Positions 1 through 8,605 of a stretch of 64,000 nt of DNA are shown one piece after another (position 1 is the stretch's first letter; every line of letters starts with the position of its first letter). The notes below the pieces were generated by a model. It ran no database searches. It worked only from the letters and a program-made list of their open reading frames with translations, and was not told where the DNA came from. Both the position numbers and the translations under genes were made by a program. Source of the stretch: Chloroflexi bacterium HGW-Chloroflexi-10. Lineage in GTDB: Bacteria > Chloroflexota > Anaerolineae > Anaerolineales > Anaerolineaceae. Location of the stretch: positions 62,001 through 126,000 of the forward strand of contig PHBZ01000009.1 in the NCBI GenBank assembly GCA_002840755.1, given 5' to 3'.

Positions 1-259
1 TAGCTGTGCCCTCATCGGTCCAGGGAATGCCCACCATCTCCACCTTGATCTGAGGGTTATTCAGCATAAATTTGTCAATCGCCTGGCGAGTGGATACACT
101 GGCCACATCTGTACCCCCATCCACATACCCACGCCGGTAATAAGTGACAGTAACCGTTTCTTCTATCTCCGGCCGCTCTACTACCTGACCCGCCTGACAG
201 GCCGAAAGCCATACAACACAGATTAGCACCAAACTAGTAATGTATTGAACTTTGCGCAT
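1..259 (-). CDS. Partial ABC-type extracellular solute-binding lipoprotein (N-terminus)
   Basis: The reading frame opens at an ATG (257-259) preceded by an AGGA-type ribosome site and runs off the left edge of the window, giving about 86 residues. It starts with a short basic stretch, a hydrophobic helix and the lipobox LSAC at about residues 18-21, so the protein should be membrane-anchored on the outer face. The following residues (VTVTYYRRGYVDGG, then a helix ending in NNPQIKVEMVGIPW) match the first beta-alpha-beta unit of family 1 sugar-type periplasmic binding proteins. The substrate cannot be told. The frame has no stop inside the window. It is divergent from the next gene, with a 377-base gap between them. 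Confidence 0.75.
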   Translation of the reverse strand, partial: MRKVQYITSLVLICVVWLSACQAGQVVERPEIEETVTVTYYRRGYVDGGTDVASVSTRQAIDKFMLNNPQIKVEMVGIPWTDEGTA

Positions 260-544
260 TTATCCTGTTCCTTCCATAGAACTATCCAGTCTTTAAGAGT
301 TATTTACAAATTGATCCAATACTATTTTATACTTGACACATTGATTATAGTATCTCATTTAAGTCTACATCCTAATTTGCAGTTACCATACAAAATAATA
401 CCCATCCCAATACCTGAGACACGACCTTGTTTTCAGATTGATAATGTCATGTTGTCACAAAAACACTGGAATGGAAGTTGCAAGGAGTCCATTGGGTAAA
501 CTTTTTGTACGTTCACTAATTGAGGAAATGAAATGTAGTAACCC
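260..544. other. Divergent intergenic region, AT-rich
   Basis: This gap separates the minus-strand binding protein from the plus-strand lipoprotein. A TTGACA-like hexamer occurs at 333-338, but no matching -10 lies at a normal spacing. I see no convincing gene: the plus-strand frame across 245-499 has no ribosome site or recognisable protein features. Confidence 0.4.
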
Positions 545-553
545 TGCTATAAT
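545..553 (+). promoter_or_regulatory. Extended -10 promoter (TGC-TATAAT)
   Basis: A perfect TATAAT (548-553) is preceded directly by TGC (545-547), the extended -10 arrangement that can work without a good -35. It would start transcription near 560, about 77 bases before the chosen ATG of the NBR1-type lipoprotein. Confidence 0.5.
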
Positions 554-636
554 TTTAGAGGGCAAAGTTGTTAAAATTCAATTACTCTATTCATTGTTCT
601 ATTAAAGCAACCAAAAGCACTCAGGAGAAGAGAAAA

Positions 637-1608
637 ATGAAGAACAAAAACCCCGTTTGGATAATAATTTTGCTGTATTGCATGACCCTGTCGGCCTGCA
701 ATTTACCTCAAAAGAATCAGGAACCTACCCAAAATCCTGATGCCGTATTTACTGCCGCAGCATTAACCGTACAGGCCAAATTAGAGGAAAACACCCCGGT
801 ACCTCAGATACCTACCGCTATCGTTCCCGAACAAACCACGCAGGTTCCGGTTAGCACTAATACGCCAGCTGCAATTCAACCCACTATAATTTCTCCCAGC
901 GCCTCTCCCACCAGTAATAAGTGTGATGTTGGCAAATTTGTAGATGATGTTACCGTACCGGACGATACTGCGTTTCTACCCGGCACATCCTTTACAAAAA
1001 CCTGGCGAATTAAAAACGAAGGTACCTGCACCTGGACGACCAGTTATGCTATCGTGTTTGAAAACGGTGACAGTATGGGCGGACCAGCTTCGGTTGCTTT
1101 AACGGGCAATGTCGCACCGGGTCAGACAATTGATATATCCGTACCCTTGAAAGCGCCGGATTCACCAGAAACGTATAAAGGAAACTGGAAATTAAGAAAC
1201 AGTTCCGGGGTTATCTTTGGTTTAGGAGATGACAATAAACCTTTTTGGGTCCAAATTAAAGTAGCGAATCCAACCAGCCAGCCTTTGGCGGTAACCAGCG
1301 CAACTTTGGAAATGATTCCCGCAGCTTATAACGGTGTATGTCCATTCCCCATTACACTGAGAGGAAAAATCACTGCTAATGGTCCCGGCGAGATTACGTA
1401 CACCTTCCGCAGAGAAGATGGCTTTGTTTCACCTCCTTTTAAAATTACTTTCGACTCAGCCGGTGAAAAAAGCGTTCCGGACTATTCTATGGCAATGGGT
1501 GTTGGACCAGGATTCGTCTGGAGCGGAAAGGTCAGTATTTATATCGACTCCCCAAACCATCAAACATTTGGAGAGAAAACTTTCACTATCCAATGTATTG
1601 CGCCATAA
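637..1608 (+). CDS. Lipoprotein with NBR1-type Ig domain
   Basis: The ATG at 637 follows AGGAGAAG and begins a clear lipoprotein signal (hydrophobic helix, lipobox LSAC), so it is preferred over the in-frame upstream start at 568. The mature protein starts with a short helix (DAVFTAAALTVQAKLEE), then a Thr/Pro-rich spacer of about 60 residues, then a beta-sandwich with the NBR1-Ig signature: KTWRIKNEGTCTWT, the central PGQ, and a WKLRN strand before the closing FWVQIKV. A second, less conserved beta domain of about 110 residues with two cysteines follows. NBR1-like Ig domains on surface lipoproteins are common in Anaerolineae and are thought to mediate binding at the cell surface. The ligand is unknown. 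Confidence 0.8.
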   Translation: MKNKNPVWIIILLYCMTLSACNLPQKNQEPTQNPDAVFTAAALTVQAKLEENTPVPQIPTAIVPEQTTQVPVSTNTPAAIQPTIISPSASPTSNKCDVGKFVDDVTVPDDTAFLPGTSFTKTWRIKNEGTCTWTTSYAIVFENGDSMGGPASVALTGNVAPGQTIDISVPLKAPDSPETYKGNWKLRNSSGVIFGLGDDNKPFWVQIKVANPTSQPLAVTSATLEMIPAAYNGVCPFPITLRGKITANGPGEITYTFRREDGFVSPPFKITFDSAGEKSVPDYSMAMGVGPGFVWSGKVSIYIDSPNHQTFGEKTFTIQCIAP

Positions 1609-1623
1609 ACAATTGTTTCGTAA

Positions 1624-1653
1624 AAGCGGCTCAGATAACATGCTGAGCCGCTT
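1624..1653. terminator. Bidirectional hairpin terminator between convergent genes
   Basis: An 11-bp perfect stem (AAGCGGCTCAG / CTGAGCCGCTT) with an 8-base loop lies between two convergent stop codons. On the minus strand it is followed by a short T run; on the plus strand by CTTA. It probably serves both the lipoprotein and the GNAT-like gene. Confidence 0.75.
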
Positions 1654-1677
1654 CTTAGTACACAAGATTCCAAACGG

Positions 1678-2808
1678 TTACTCGATTTGTAAACGATATA
1701 CCCGATGATTTTTAACCTCTGCCCCACCCAGGGTAATCAGATCTTTGCGCATTTGCTCGGCACTTTCTGCCACCTGCGTAAATTCAGCAAATTTGAAACC
1801 GCGTGATTTAACGGTTTTCTCCATTTCATAGTAAAGCAACGCATTACCACCTCGGCCATGATATTCGGAGAGCACGCCCATTCCATTAACTGATACCATA
1901 TCGGCTTTTTTCATCTCGCGCATTAGATCCACAATGCTGAGTGGATTCAATCGACCCTGGTGGCGTTTCAACGCCGGTGAAATATCCGGGAATGCAAACA
2001 AAAAACCAATTGCACGATCGCCATCCATCAACACCTTAATTAATCCCGGGTCGGCAAAAAGAATGACGTTTTCTACAGCAACATCAATCTCTCGTTGGGT
2101 ATAGGGATAATATTCCCAGTTATTCACAAAAACCTCGTTGTACACATGCCCGATTTGCTTTCCTAATTCGCGTATGTCCGCCCGGGTGTGAAAACCACGC
2201 ACAGTGATGGTCCCTTTTTCTAAAACCCGTTCGGCTACTTTTCGTACTTTTTCCGGTAAGGAAAATTTTTCAGTTTCGATCTGGCAAGATACAAAATCCA
2301 CTTCTTTAGTAAAACCAATTTTTTCCAGCAATGGCGGCAAATACGGCAAATTGTAATTCATCATCGTCATCATCTGACGTAATTCAAATCCTTCCACCAG
2401 AATGCCATAACCTTCGCCTAATCCAAATGGTTTTGGTCCAACCAACATATCCAGGCCACGAGCTTTAGCCCAGTCTTTGGCTGCATTCACTAGGGCCTGT
2501 AAAGTTTGCAGGTTCTCCTCGCAATCCAAAAGTGTAAAACTGGCAACATTTTTATGCTGAACCTGATTAAAAAGGCGGTTTTCCATAACCGCAATGCGCC
2601 CAACGGCTTTTCCATCTCGATACGCCAGAAACGCCTGTGCATCTGAATGCTCATAAAATGGATGCTTTTTTTTATTCAACATCGTACGCACATCCATGCG
2701 TACTGGTGGCACCCATTGGGGCACATTTGAATACAACTGAAAAGGGATTTCTATAAAAGTCTTTAACTCTTTCCGATTATCAAAAACAAACGGCTTAATT
2801 TGAATCAT
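1678..2808 (-). CDS. GNAT-fold N-acetyltransferase-like protein
   Basis: The 376-residue protein has the N-terminal pattern of a known uncharacterised bacterial GNAT family (FIEIPFQLYSNVPQWVPP, then FLAYRDGKAVGRIAVMENR), and its C-terminal half carries a second acetyltransferase-like unit (VNGMGVLSEYHGRGGNALLYYEME, resembling the acetyl-CoA loop V-x-x-x-x-RGxG). It is soluble, with no signal peptide. The ATG at 2808 follows an AAAGGTG ribosome site. The substrate cannot be predicted. It stands alone, convergent with the upstream lipoprotein and divergent from the alkaline phosphatase gene. Confidence 0.65.
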   Translation of the reverse strand: MIQIKPFVFDNRKELKTFIEIPFQLYSNVPQWVPPVRMDVRTMLNKKKHPFYEHSDAQAFLAYRDGKAVGRIAVMENRLFNQVQHKNVASFTLLDCEENLQTLQALVNAAKDWAKARGLDMLVGPKPFGLGEGYGILVEGFELRQMMTMMNYNLPYLPPLLEKIGFTKEVDFVSCQIETEKFSLPEKVRKVAERVLEKGTITVRGFHTRADIRELGKQIGHVYNEVFVNNWEYYPYTQREIDVAVENVILFADPGLIKVLMDGDRAIGFLFAFPDISPALKRHQGRLNPLSIVDLMREMKKADMVSVNGMGVLSEYHGRGGNALLYYEMEKTVKSRGFKFAEFTQVAESAEQMRKDLITLGGAEVKNHRVYRLQIE

Positions 2809-2987
2809 AAATGCACCTTTACATAAAATAAATATTTGCAGATTGAAATAAAATCACAAGGAACCATATAATAATAGCACTGCTATAAATTTTTCGGGAG
2901 CGAATCAGGTCGTCATTAATTCGCAAAAAGTAGAGCAAGGTATGTAGTTCACTTATAATGGGTATAAAATAATTTTAGCGAGTCTAT

Positions 2988-4214
2988 ATGAAAAAAATCT
3001 TACCGGTACTGTTAACTCTGATTGTTTTAAATTTTCTGGTTTTCAACTCACCGGTTGCAGCCAAACCGGTAGATCGATTATTATCAGATCCTCAACAACA
3101 AATAAACCAATCTATGGCTCCAAAAATCCTCCTCTTTATCGGTGATGGAATGGGGTTAGAACAACGAAAAGCGGCGCAATGGTCGAGTAAGGGATTGGAT
3201 GAGCCATTAATTATGGATCAACTACCCTATTCAGGCTGGTCACAAACTGCATCAGCTGATAACTTGATTACCGATTCCGCAGCCGGTGCTACAGCGATTG
3301 CTACCGGTTATCCCACCAACAATGGCATGATCGCCATCTCACCAGAGTTTGCCAACCTAAAAACCATACTCGAATATGCGCAAGAACGCGGCATGGCAAC
3401 CGGCCTGGTTACAACCGTTCAAATCAGTCATGCCACACCAGCGAGTTTCGGATCGCATGTTATCAACCGGGGCCAGATGACTGATATCGCCCAGCAATTA
3501 TTGGAACACAAAATAAATGTAATACTGGGTGGCGGAGAAGATGAGTTTTTACCAATAACGGATAACGGGTGTTTCACTCAGCCTGGTGAACGTGATGATG
3601 AACGTAATTTAATACAGGAAGCACAAGCCGCCGGTTACACTTATGTCTGCACGTCCGAGGACCTGGCACTGGTAAATATCGCCGAAACAACCCATTTGCT
3701 TGGTTTATTTGGTGATGAAGAAATGCTCCATCCAATAACCCCTACGCTGGCAACAATGACGCAAACAGCCATCGATATTCTCTCACTCGATCCAGATGGC
3801 TTTTTTCTAATGGTGGAAGGTGGACAAATTGATTGGTTCTGCCATGCTAATGATGCCGCCAATGCCATTCAGGAGACCATTGATCTGGATGCTGCTGTTC
3901 AGATTGGACGAAGCTTTCAAACCACAGTTGAAAACACACTGTTAATTGTCACTGCGGATCATGAAACCGGCGGTATGAAGGTGCACCTTTCAACCACAGG
4001 GGGACCTGACGAGGATGGTCCATTTTTTACACCACAGGGGATTCCTTTTTACGTAACCTGGGACACTAATGGGCATACCGCCGCTGATATTCCGCTGACT
4101 GCTCTGGGTTCAGGTGCTGAACAAGCACAAGGTATTTTCCCAAACACTCAATTATTTTGGATCATGGCTGATCTAATTTTTCCGCGCTTGTATTTGCCAT
4201 TACTGTTTAAGTAA
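2988..4214 (+). CDS. phoA: Secreted alkaline phosphatase
   Basis: The protein hydrolyses phosphate monoesters outside the membrane, in the family of E. coli PhoA. It has a signal peptide (hydrophobic stretch ending near PVAAKP). The metal-binding GDGMG is at about residue 53 and the nucleophile serine lies in TDSAAGATA at about residue 99. Further metal ligands are in EGGQIDWFCHAND, the TADHETGG motif and the final GHTAAD histidine. The length of 408 residues is normal. No Pho box could be recognised upstream. A terminator follows directly, so it is probably monocistronic. The family call is firm; the gene symbol is by family only. Confidence 0.9.
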   Translation: MKKILPVLLTLIVLNFLVFNSPVAAKPVDRLLSDPQQQINQSMAPKILLFIGDGMGLEQRKAAQWSSKGLDEPLIMDQLPYSGWSQTASADNLITDSAAGATAIATGYPTNNGMIAISPEFANLKTILEYAQERGMATGLVTTVQISHATPASFGSHVINRGQMTDIAQQLLEHKINVILGGGEDEFLPITDNGCFTQPGERDDERNLIQEAQAAGYTYVCTSEDLALVNIAETTHLLGLFGDEEMLHPITPTLATMTQTAIDILSLDPDGFFLMVEGGQIDWFCHANDAANAIQETIDLDAAVQIGRSFQTTVENTLLIVTADHETGGMKVHLSTTGGPDEDGPFFTPQGIPFYVTWDTNGHTAADIPLTALGSGAEQAQGIFPNTQLFWIMADLIFPRLYLPLLFK

Positions 4215-4221
4215 AAAAGAA

Positions 4222-4241
4222 ACCCTGTCTTGCAACAGGGT
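4222..4241. terminator. Bidirectional terminator after alkaline phosphatase and csrA
   Basis: A 7-bp stem (ACCCTGT / ACAGGGT) with a 6-base loop. On the minus strand it is followed by TTTCTTTTTTAC, a good U-tract for ending the flgM-to-csrA transcript. On the plus strand it ends the phosphatase transcript less strongly. Confidence 0.75.
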
Positions 4242-4250
4242 CTGATCATT

Positions 4251-4526
4251 TCATTTTTCTTTGACATTCTGGTCAGGTTGATCCGATTCCCCCGCCAGAA
4301 ATTTGCGTAATTCTTCTATTCCCTTACTTTCCGGATTTTCAATCAATTTTTCTTGAATCTTGTTTTGTTCCTGCACAGCCTGAAAAATCTCCTGCCGTAA
4401 AATAATCACTTCACGTGGTGCATTGATACCTATTTTTACGCGGTCACCTTCAACGGCCAATACAGTAATGATTATCTGGTCGCCAATTGCAATACTTTCG
4501 TCTATTCTCCGGGTTAATACCAACAT
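4251..4526 (-). CDS. csrA: Carbon storage regulator CsrA
   Basis: CsrA is a dimeric RNA-binding repressor that covers GGA-containing ribosome sites, classically of flagellin mRNA in bacteria with this gene order. The protein starts with the invariant [16 protein letters not shown] and continues with [14 protein letters not shown], including the conserved Arg of the RNA-binding C-terminal strand. After the core of about 60 residues comes an acidic/Gln-rich tail of about 30 residues. It is the last gene of the flgM-flgN-flgK-flgL transcript, 75 bases behind flgL. Its leader contains two GGA motifs, one of them in its own ribosome site, so autoregulation is possible. The usual antagonist gene fliW is not next to it. 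Confidence 0.95.
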   Translation of the reverse strand: MLVLTRRIDESIAIGDQIIITVLAVEGDRVKIGINAPREVIILRQEIFQAVQEQNKIQEKLIENPESKGIEELRKFLAGESDQPDQNVKEK

Positions 4527-4601
4527 GAATCACACTCCAGGTTAATGTATTGTACTGCACAATTCAAAATTCCTGGCGGATTACAAGGGATGTATTTTTG
4601 T

Positions 4602-5507
4602 TTATCGCAAATATTCGAATAAATTCAAAGCCGAAATTGCGCGACTACCAACTTCCAATACAGCCTGATAAGTGATTTCCTGATTACGCATCAGAGAAAT
4701 GGCTTCCGCCATGTTTGCATCTTCATTTTGAGAGAGCAGACTTTTCAGTTCGATCTGAGTTTTTTCCAGGTAATCTGAGGTAGAGGCCACCTGGCGCATC
4801 CTGGTTCCCAAGGAGGTGCGAAATTGATCAAGCTGATTTACTGATGATTCTAACCCATTTAGGGCTGTGCGCAAAACAGTTGTGTCATTCGCATTTAATG
4901 CATCACGAATTTGAATTAATGATTCCATAAAGGGTCGAAAAGCAGTATCCGCATTGATGTTCATCGTCACCGTCTGCGCGGGACCCAAAGAACGCTGCAT
5001 TACTCCATTATCACCATCGTAATCAATCCCAATAATTTTATCCAGCTCAACTAAATCAAAAATAGGGGAGAATGGTTTGGTATTAATTTGAAAACCCGAG
5101 AATATATACTGCCCTTTATGGGATGTATTTGCAATCTGCATTGCATTCTCTAAAATTCCGTTGATTTCTGACGCCAGAGCAGTTTGTCTCTCTTCTGCTC
5201 CCAAGGTATCGTTTAATCCGGACAGCACCAGATTTTTAGCCCGCAGTCCCAGGTCATCCATTTGTTGAAAAGCAAACTCACTGGCTGCCATCCAATCATT
5301 GGTGAGGTTGGCTGTATCCAAATATGTCTGGCTGGTTTGAATTGTAGAGCGCAATGTTAAACTCAATGAAGCAGCAGAAGGGCTTTCGGATGCATATTGA
5401 AAATTCTTTCCACTGGCTGTTTTTTCCTGTAATTTATGCAATGTGGACTGATTTTCCGACATATGCCGAACTGCATTATCTGTAGTCATTTTTGTGGTTA
5501 TACGCAT
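4602..5507 (-). CDS. flgL: Flagellar hook-filament junction protein FlgL
   Basis: This 301-residue protein forms the second junction ring between hook and filament. The N-terminus (MRITTKMTTDNAVRHM, then LHKLQEKTASGKNFQYASESPSAA) is the flagellin-like D0/D1 coiled region, and the C-terminus (MAEAISLMRNQEITYQAVLEVGSRAISALNLFEYLR) is the matching helix. The central part is a short D2 domain. Length is typical. It follows flgK by 23 bases, in the usual flgK-flgL order, and is exported by the flagellar type III apparatus, so it has no Sec signal. Confidence 0.92.
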   Translation of the reverse strand: MRITTKMTTDNAVRHMSENQSTLHKLQEKTASGKNFQYASESPSAASLSLTLRSTIQTSQTYLDTANLTNDWMAASEFAFQQMDDLGLRAKNLVLSGLNDTLGAEERQTALASEINGILENAMQIANTSHKGQYIFSGFQINTKPFSPIFDLVELDKIIGIDYDGDNGVMQRSLGPAQTVTMNINADTAFRPFMESLIQIRDALNANDTTVLRTALNGLESSVNQLDQFRTSLGTRMRQVASTSDYLEKTQIELKSLLSQNEDANMAEAISLMRNQEITYQAVLEVGSRAISALNLFEYLR

Positions 5508-5530
5508 CTTATTACCTGCCTTTTCAATTC

Positions 5531-6931
5531 CTAACGGCCACCAACGCCCAAGCCATTAATTATCCGTTCCAACATTTCATCATATACGGTCATTACTCGG
5601 GCAGCAGCCTGATAAGCGCGTTGGTATTTGGCCAAATTTGCTGCTTCTTCATCCAGATTTACACCAGCAGTTGATTCTCTTTGCTGACCCATAGCACTCT
5701 GAACCAGTCCTTTGTTATGGGCATCGATCTGTGACCGCTGGACTTCCAACCCTAATTGGGTAATTTGTTTATTATAAAAACCATTTAGTGTTACCGTACC
5801 GCCATTCATCACTTTACTATGTTGCAACTCTGAAATTTGCATGGCCAGATCTCCCTGTCCGGGAGCATTGGCGATAGAAGAAGCGGCAATGTTTTCAAGA
5901 GTCAACGCAGAATTCAATCTCATACTCAGAGCATCTGTTCCGGTAAAGAAGTTCAATGCGGTGGTTCCATCAAGTCCAAAACCTGTACTGTGAACTGAAT
6001 TAACCTGACCCATCAATTCTGCTGCCAGGTCATCCAATCCTTGTTGTTGTGCCGGGATAATTTTGTCACGCACATCCAGTAAACCGGCCAATTCACCGTG
6101 GTTTGCCTGAAAAGATTGCCCTGATACCTGCCACTCAACACGCAGCAAATTATCATTGGCTGGGTCTGCCACTGTCTGCAACTTCAACGCGTTATGCCCG
6201 GTTACCAGCATATGCCCACTAATCGAAACAATCACTTCTCCATTATCCTGAATATGAGAGGTGGCTCCGGCAATTTCCGAAAGCCTGTCCAACAACCGGT
6301 CACGTTCATCCAACAAATCATTGGGTTGTTCACCTACGGAAATAACACGGGATATCTCTGCATTTAATCCTGCAATACGCTGCGAGGCGCTATTGATTTC
6401 TTCTACGCGCTGTGAAACCATTAAATTCTGATCCGTACGCAACACCATCATTTGGTTAGCACGACGATTGAACGATTGAACCAACGCGCTGGATTCATCT
6501 ATTAATTTGGCACGCAGGCTGGTATTGGAGGGATCGGCACTGAGTTGCTGCCAACTACTCCAAAAGGCGTCCATTTTTACTAATAAACCATCGGCACCTG
6601 TTTCCGCAAGAGAAATTTCCAACTGTCCCAACACACCACTTTTGGTATTGGATTCCGCAGTTTCTGATGTTATAGAGCGAAAGCGGGTATCGAAGAATTC
6701 AAGGCTAAAGCGTTTAATCGAGGCTACTTCTACACCGGTTCCCCGCATTCCTCCACCAATCCAATTGTCCATGGCGGATAAGTTGGCTGGAGTGGTGGTG
6801 CGTAATACCGCTTCCTGCCGATGATAACCAGCAGTATTGGCATTAGCCACATTATGTTCAATAACTTCCATTGCTTGCGAGTGAGCCAATAGAGCATTGA
6901 GTGAAAGGTTAATTCCGGATAAACTAGGCAT
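5531..6931 (-). CDS. flgK: Flagellar hook-associated protein FlgK
   Basis: FlgK is the first hook-filament junction protein. Residues 1-45 carry the rod/hook-type signature (SLSGINLSLNALLAHSQAME followed by NVANANTAGYHRQ), and the C-terminus (SAMGQQRESTAGVNLDEEAANLAKYQRAYQAAARVM) is the FlgK-specific end. Residues around 150-230 include a long coiled segment with the DERDRLLDRLSEI motif typical of FlgK. At 466 residues it is shorter than the enterobacterial protein (about 547), mostly by a smaller central region. It sits 12 bases after flgN, its chaperone. Confidence 0.93.
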   Translation of the reverse strand: MPSLSGINLSLNALLAHSQAMEVIEHNVANANTAGYHRQEAVLRTTTPANLSAMDNWIGGGMRGTGVEVASIKRFSLEFFDTRFRSITSETAESNTKSGVLGQLEISLAETGADGLLVKMDAFWSSWQQLSADPSNTSLRAKLIDESSALVQSFNRRANQMMVLRTDQNLMVSQRVEEINSASQRIAGLNAEISRVISVGEQPNDLLDERDRLLDRLSEIAGATSHIQDNGEVIVSISGHMLVTGHNALKLQTVADPANDNLLRVEWQVSGQSFQANHGELAGLLDVRDKIIPAQQQGLDDLAAELMGQVNSVHSTGFGLDGTTALNFFTGTDALSMRLNSALTLENIAASSIANAPGQGDLAMQISELQHSKVMNGGTVTLNGFYNKQITQLGLEVQRSQIDAHNKGLVQSAMGQQRESTAGVNLDEEAANLAKYQRAYQAAARVMTVYDEMLERIINGLGVGGR

Positions 6932-6943
6932 TTTATAATTCCC

Positions 6944-7462
6944 TTAGGCTCTGTGGTCTACACCCCAACTACCGCCACCCTCTAAAACAGGTACGCGGAC
7001 AGCCTGGCGATAGCCGATATCTGGTTGTGCTAAACCAATTAAGAAATTTTGTGCGGCACGCAGCCAATCGGCCATTGATGTTGCTAATGCCTGATTGCCA
7101 TAATTCAAATCTCGCGCCTGGGCTACCAATGTGGTAATCCCATCGCGTAGACGAGACAGACGCAATGCCTGACCTTTATCCAAATGCGGCAAAATTTCAT
7201 CCAGATTAGAAGTCTCACTTTTGATACCCAGTTCCATTTCCAGATCCTGGATTGCCTTACGGCGGGCATCATCAAGTAAACCCAAATGGTCTAACAATGA
7301 TTCTTTTTCTTCTACAATGCACATTAGCGCGTCCATATCATTATTTGGTAATATCTCGCGCTCTTTTTTGGTTACAAGAATCAGGTCCTGTAATGTACGA
7401 AATTGTTTTACCAATAAGTTTTCCAAACCCGCCAAGGTTGAAGGAATATTTTCTTGTGTCAT
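6944..7462 (-). CDS. flgN: FlgN-family flagellar export chaperone
   Basis: FlgN is the cytoplasmic chaperone for FlgK and FlgL. The 172-residue protein is almost all helix, with the pattern of the family: LENLLVKQFRTLQDLILVTKKEREIL near the N-terminus, an acidic second helix ending in EKESLLDHL, and a last helix that probably binds the FlgK C-terminus. The ATG at 7462 has a strong GGAGAG ribosome site. Position between flgM and flgK is the canonical context and is the strongest evidence, because the family diverges quickly in sequence. Confidence 0.85.
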   Translation of the reverse strand: MTQENIPSTLAGLENLLVKQFRTLQDLILVTKKEREILPNNDMDALMCIVEEKESLLDHLGLLDDARRKAIQDLEMELGIKSETSNLDEILPHLDKGQALRLSRLRDGITTLVAQARDLNYGNQALATSMADWLRAAQNFLIGLAQPDIGYRQAVRVPVLEGGGSWGVDHRA

Positions 7463-7487
7463 GAAAAACTCTCCTGAGTGCTATTTG

Positions 7488-7781
7488 TTACGGTTTAAAG
7501 AACCGCATCATTTTTTGAGCCAGTTCTTCTACCGGCACACTATAATTTCCACTTTTAATACTGCGTTGTAATTCATCCAATTTTGCAGTTTCTGTTTCCG
7601 ACATTTCACTAAGTGCTACCCGGGCTTTCGCTAATAAACGGGCGCTTTCCGAAATTTCCATCTTATCACGTGAACGATCTACCCGCTTGGCATCTGGGCG
7701 AGAATGGGTCTGTTCTACCGAACGGGTTTCTTCGGTCTTTTTTGAAGAGAGGGGGTTGATTGAATTATTTTCGATTTTCAT
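7488..7781 (-). CDS. flgM: Anti-sigma-28 factor FlgM
   Basis: FlgM binds and holds FliA (sigma-28) inactive until it is exported through the finished hook. The 97-residue protein has a disordered, charged first half (residues 1-50) and the conserved C-terminal sigma-binding part: ISESARLLAKARVALSEM, then KLDELQRSIKSGNYSVPVEELAQKMM. Its ATG follows GGAGGT. A sigma-28 promoter lies about 50 bases upstream, so the inhibitor appears to be under the control of the factor it inhibits, as in enteric bacteria. Confidence 0.92.
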   Translation of the reverse strand: MKIENNSINPLSSKKTEETRSVEQTHSRPDAKRVDRSRDKMEISESARLLAKARVALSEMSETETAKLDELQRSIKSGNYSVPVEELAQKMMRFFKP

Positions 7782-7830
7782 GATACGTACCTCCAGTTTG
7801 GCGGGTGGTTAATATTATTTGATAGTCTAT

Positions 7831-7857
7831 TTATCGACCACTCTGCAAAAAACTTTA
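7831..7857 (-). promoter_or_regulatory. Sigma-28 (FliA) promoter of the flgM-flgN-flgK-flgL-csrA operon
   Basis: Read on the minus strand it is TAAA (7854-7857), a spacer of exactly 15 bases, then GTCGATAA (7831-7838). The flagellar sigma consensus is TAAA-N15-GCCGATAA, so there is one mismatch. The same 8-mer with the same spacing occurs at 16394-16420 on the other strand, and both have TAAAGTTT and TGGTCGATAA. The start of transcription should be near 7824, leaving a leader of about 43 bases before flgM. The -35 element overlaps the flgG stop codon. Confidence 0.85.
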
Positions 7858-8595
7858 GTACTTTCGTAAATTGATGGCCTGATTAATCATTGTATCTGTT
7901 TGTTGAAACACTTTTGTGGACATTTGAAATGCACGCTGCAAAGTCATCAAACGGGTCATCTCCTGTGAAAGGTCCACATTGGATTGTTCCAATGTCTGGG
8001 AGCGCACAATTCCGTATCCATTTTGTCCCGGCGTACCTGCCTGAGCTGCCCCGGAGGATTCATTGGGAAGCCAGAGATTTTGGCCAAAAGCGGATAAACC
8101 GGTGGGGTTGGCAAAACGGGTTAACTGCATTGTGCCAACATTTTGCCATTCATCATTCACCAGGGCTACCACACCACCACCCGAATCTACGGATACGGCG
8201 GTTGTCCCGGTTGGCAAGGTTCCATTCCAAACCAGTGGCTGTCCACTGCCATTCACCAGCGTGTTATTGGCATCCAGCATAAAATGTCCATCACGAGTAT
8301 AGGCCGTGGTACCATCCTCCAGGCGGACAGCAAAAAAACCTTCACCCTGTATGGCCCAATCCATAAAATTCCCAGTTGTTGACAAAGAGCCTTGCTGCAT
8401 CAGTGCCTGCGTGGAAGAAAGAATAGCACCATTCTTTTGGGATGCTGCAGCCAGTAACTCCTGAAAATTGCCGCGGGTTGCTTTATACCCAATTGTGTTT
8501 ACATTCGCCAGATTATTGCTGACTACATCCAGATCCAACAAACGGCTGAGCATATCCTGTTTTGAAACATTTAACGTATGAAATAAAGAAGTCAT
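7855..8595 (-). CDS. flgG: Flagellar distal rod protein FlgG
   Basis: FlgG forms the distal rod. The start chosen is the ATG at 8595, with TTAGGAG at a good distance; the in-frame start at 8622 would overlap the upstream gene and lacks a site. The N-terminus (LDLDVVSNNLANVNTIGYKATR) is the flagellar rod/hook signature and the end (SNVDLSQEMTRLMTLQRAFQMSTKVFQQTDTMINQAINLRK) is the FlgG-type C-terminal helix. The middle contains WAIQGEGFFAV and TRDGHF, both typical. It is the second of two tandem FlgF/FlgG-type genes. Confidence 0.88.
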   Translation of the reverse strand: MTSLFHTLNVSKQDMLSRLLDLDVVSNNLANVNTIGYKATRGNFQELLAAASQKNGAILSSTQALMQQGSLSTTGNFMDWAIQGEGFFAVRLEDGTTAYTRDGHFMLDANNTLVNGSGQPLVWNGTLPTGTTAVSVDSGGGVVALVNDEWQNVGTMQLTRFANPTGLSAFGQNLWLPNESSGAAQAGTPGQNGYGIVRSQTLEQSNVDLSQEMTRLMTLQRAFQMSTKVFQQTDTMINQAINLRKY

Positions 8596-8605
8596 TTTCT
8601 TACTC

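Noticed and set aside
245..499. Plus-strand frame of 84 codons in the first intergenic gap
   Set aside because: It has no ribosome site or family features and starts within the opposite binding-protein gene.
4592..4599. TGCGATAA on the minus strand near the flgL stop codon, possible sigma-28 site for csrA
   Set aside because: The -35 would be TGAA at 14 bases; too weak beside the two good sites found.
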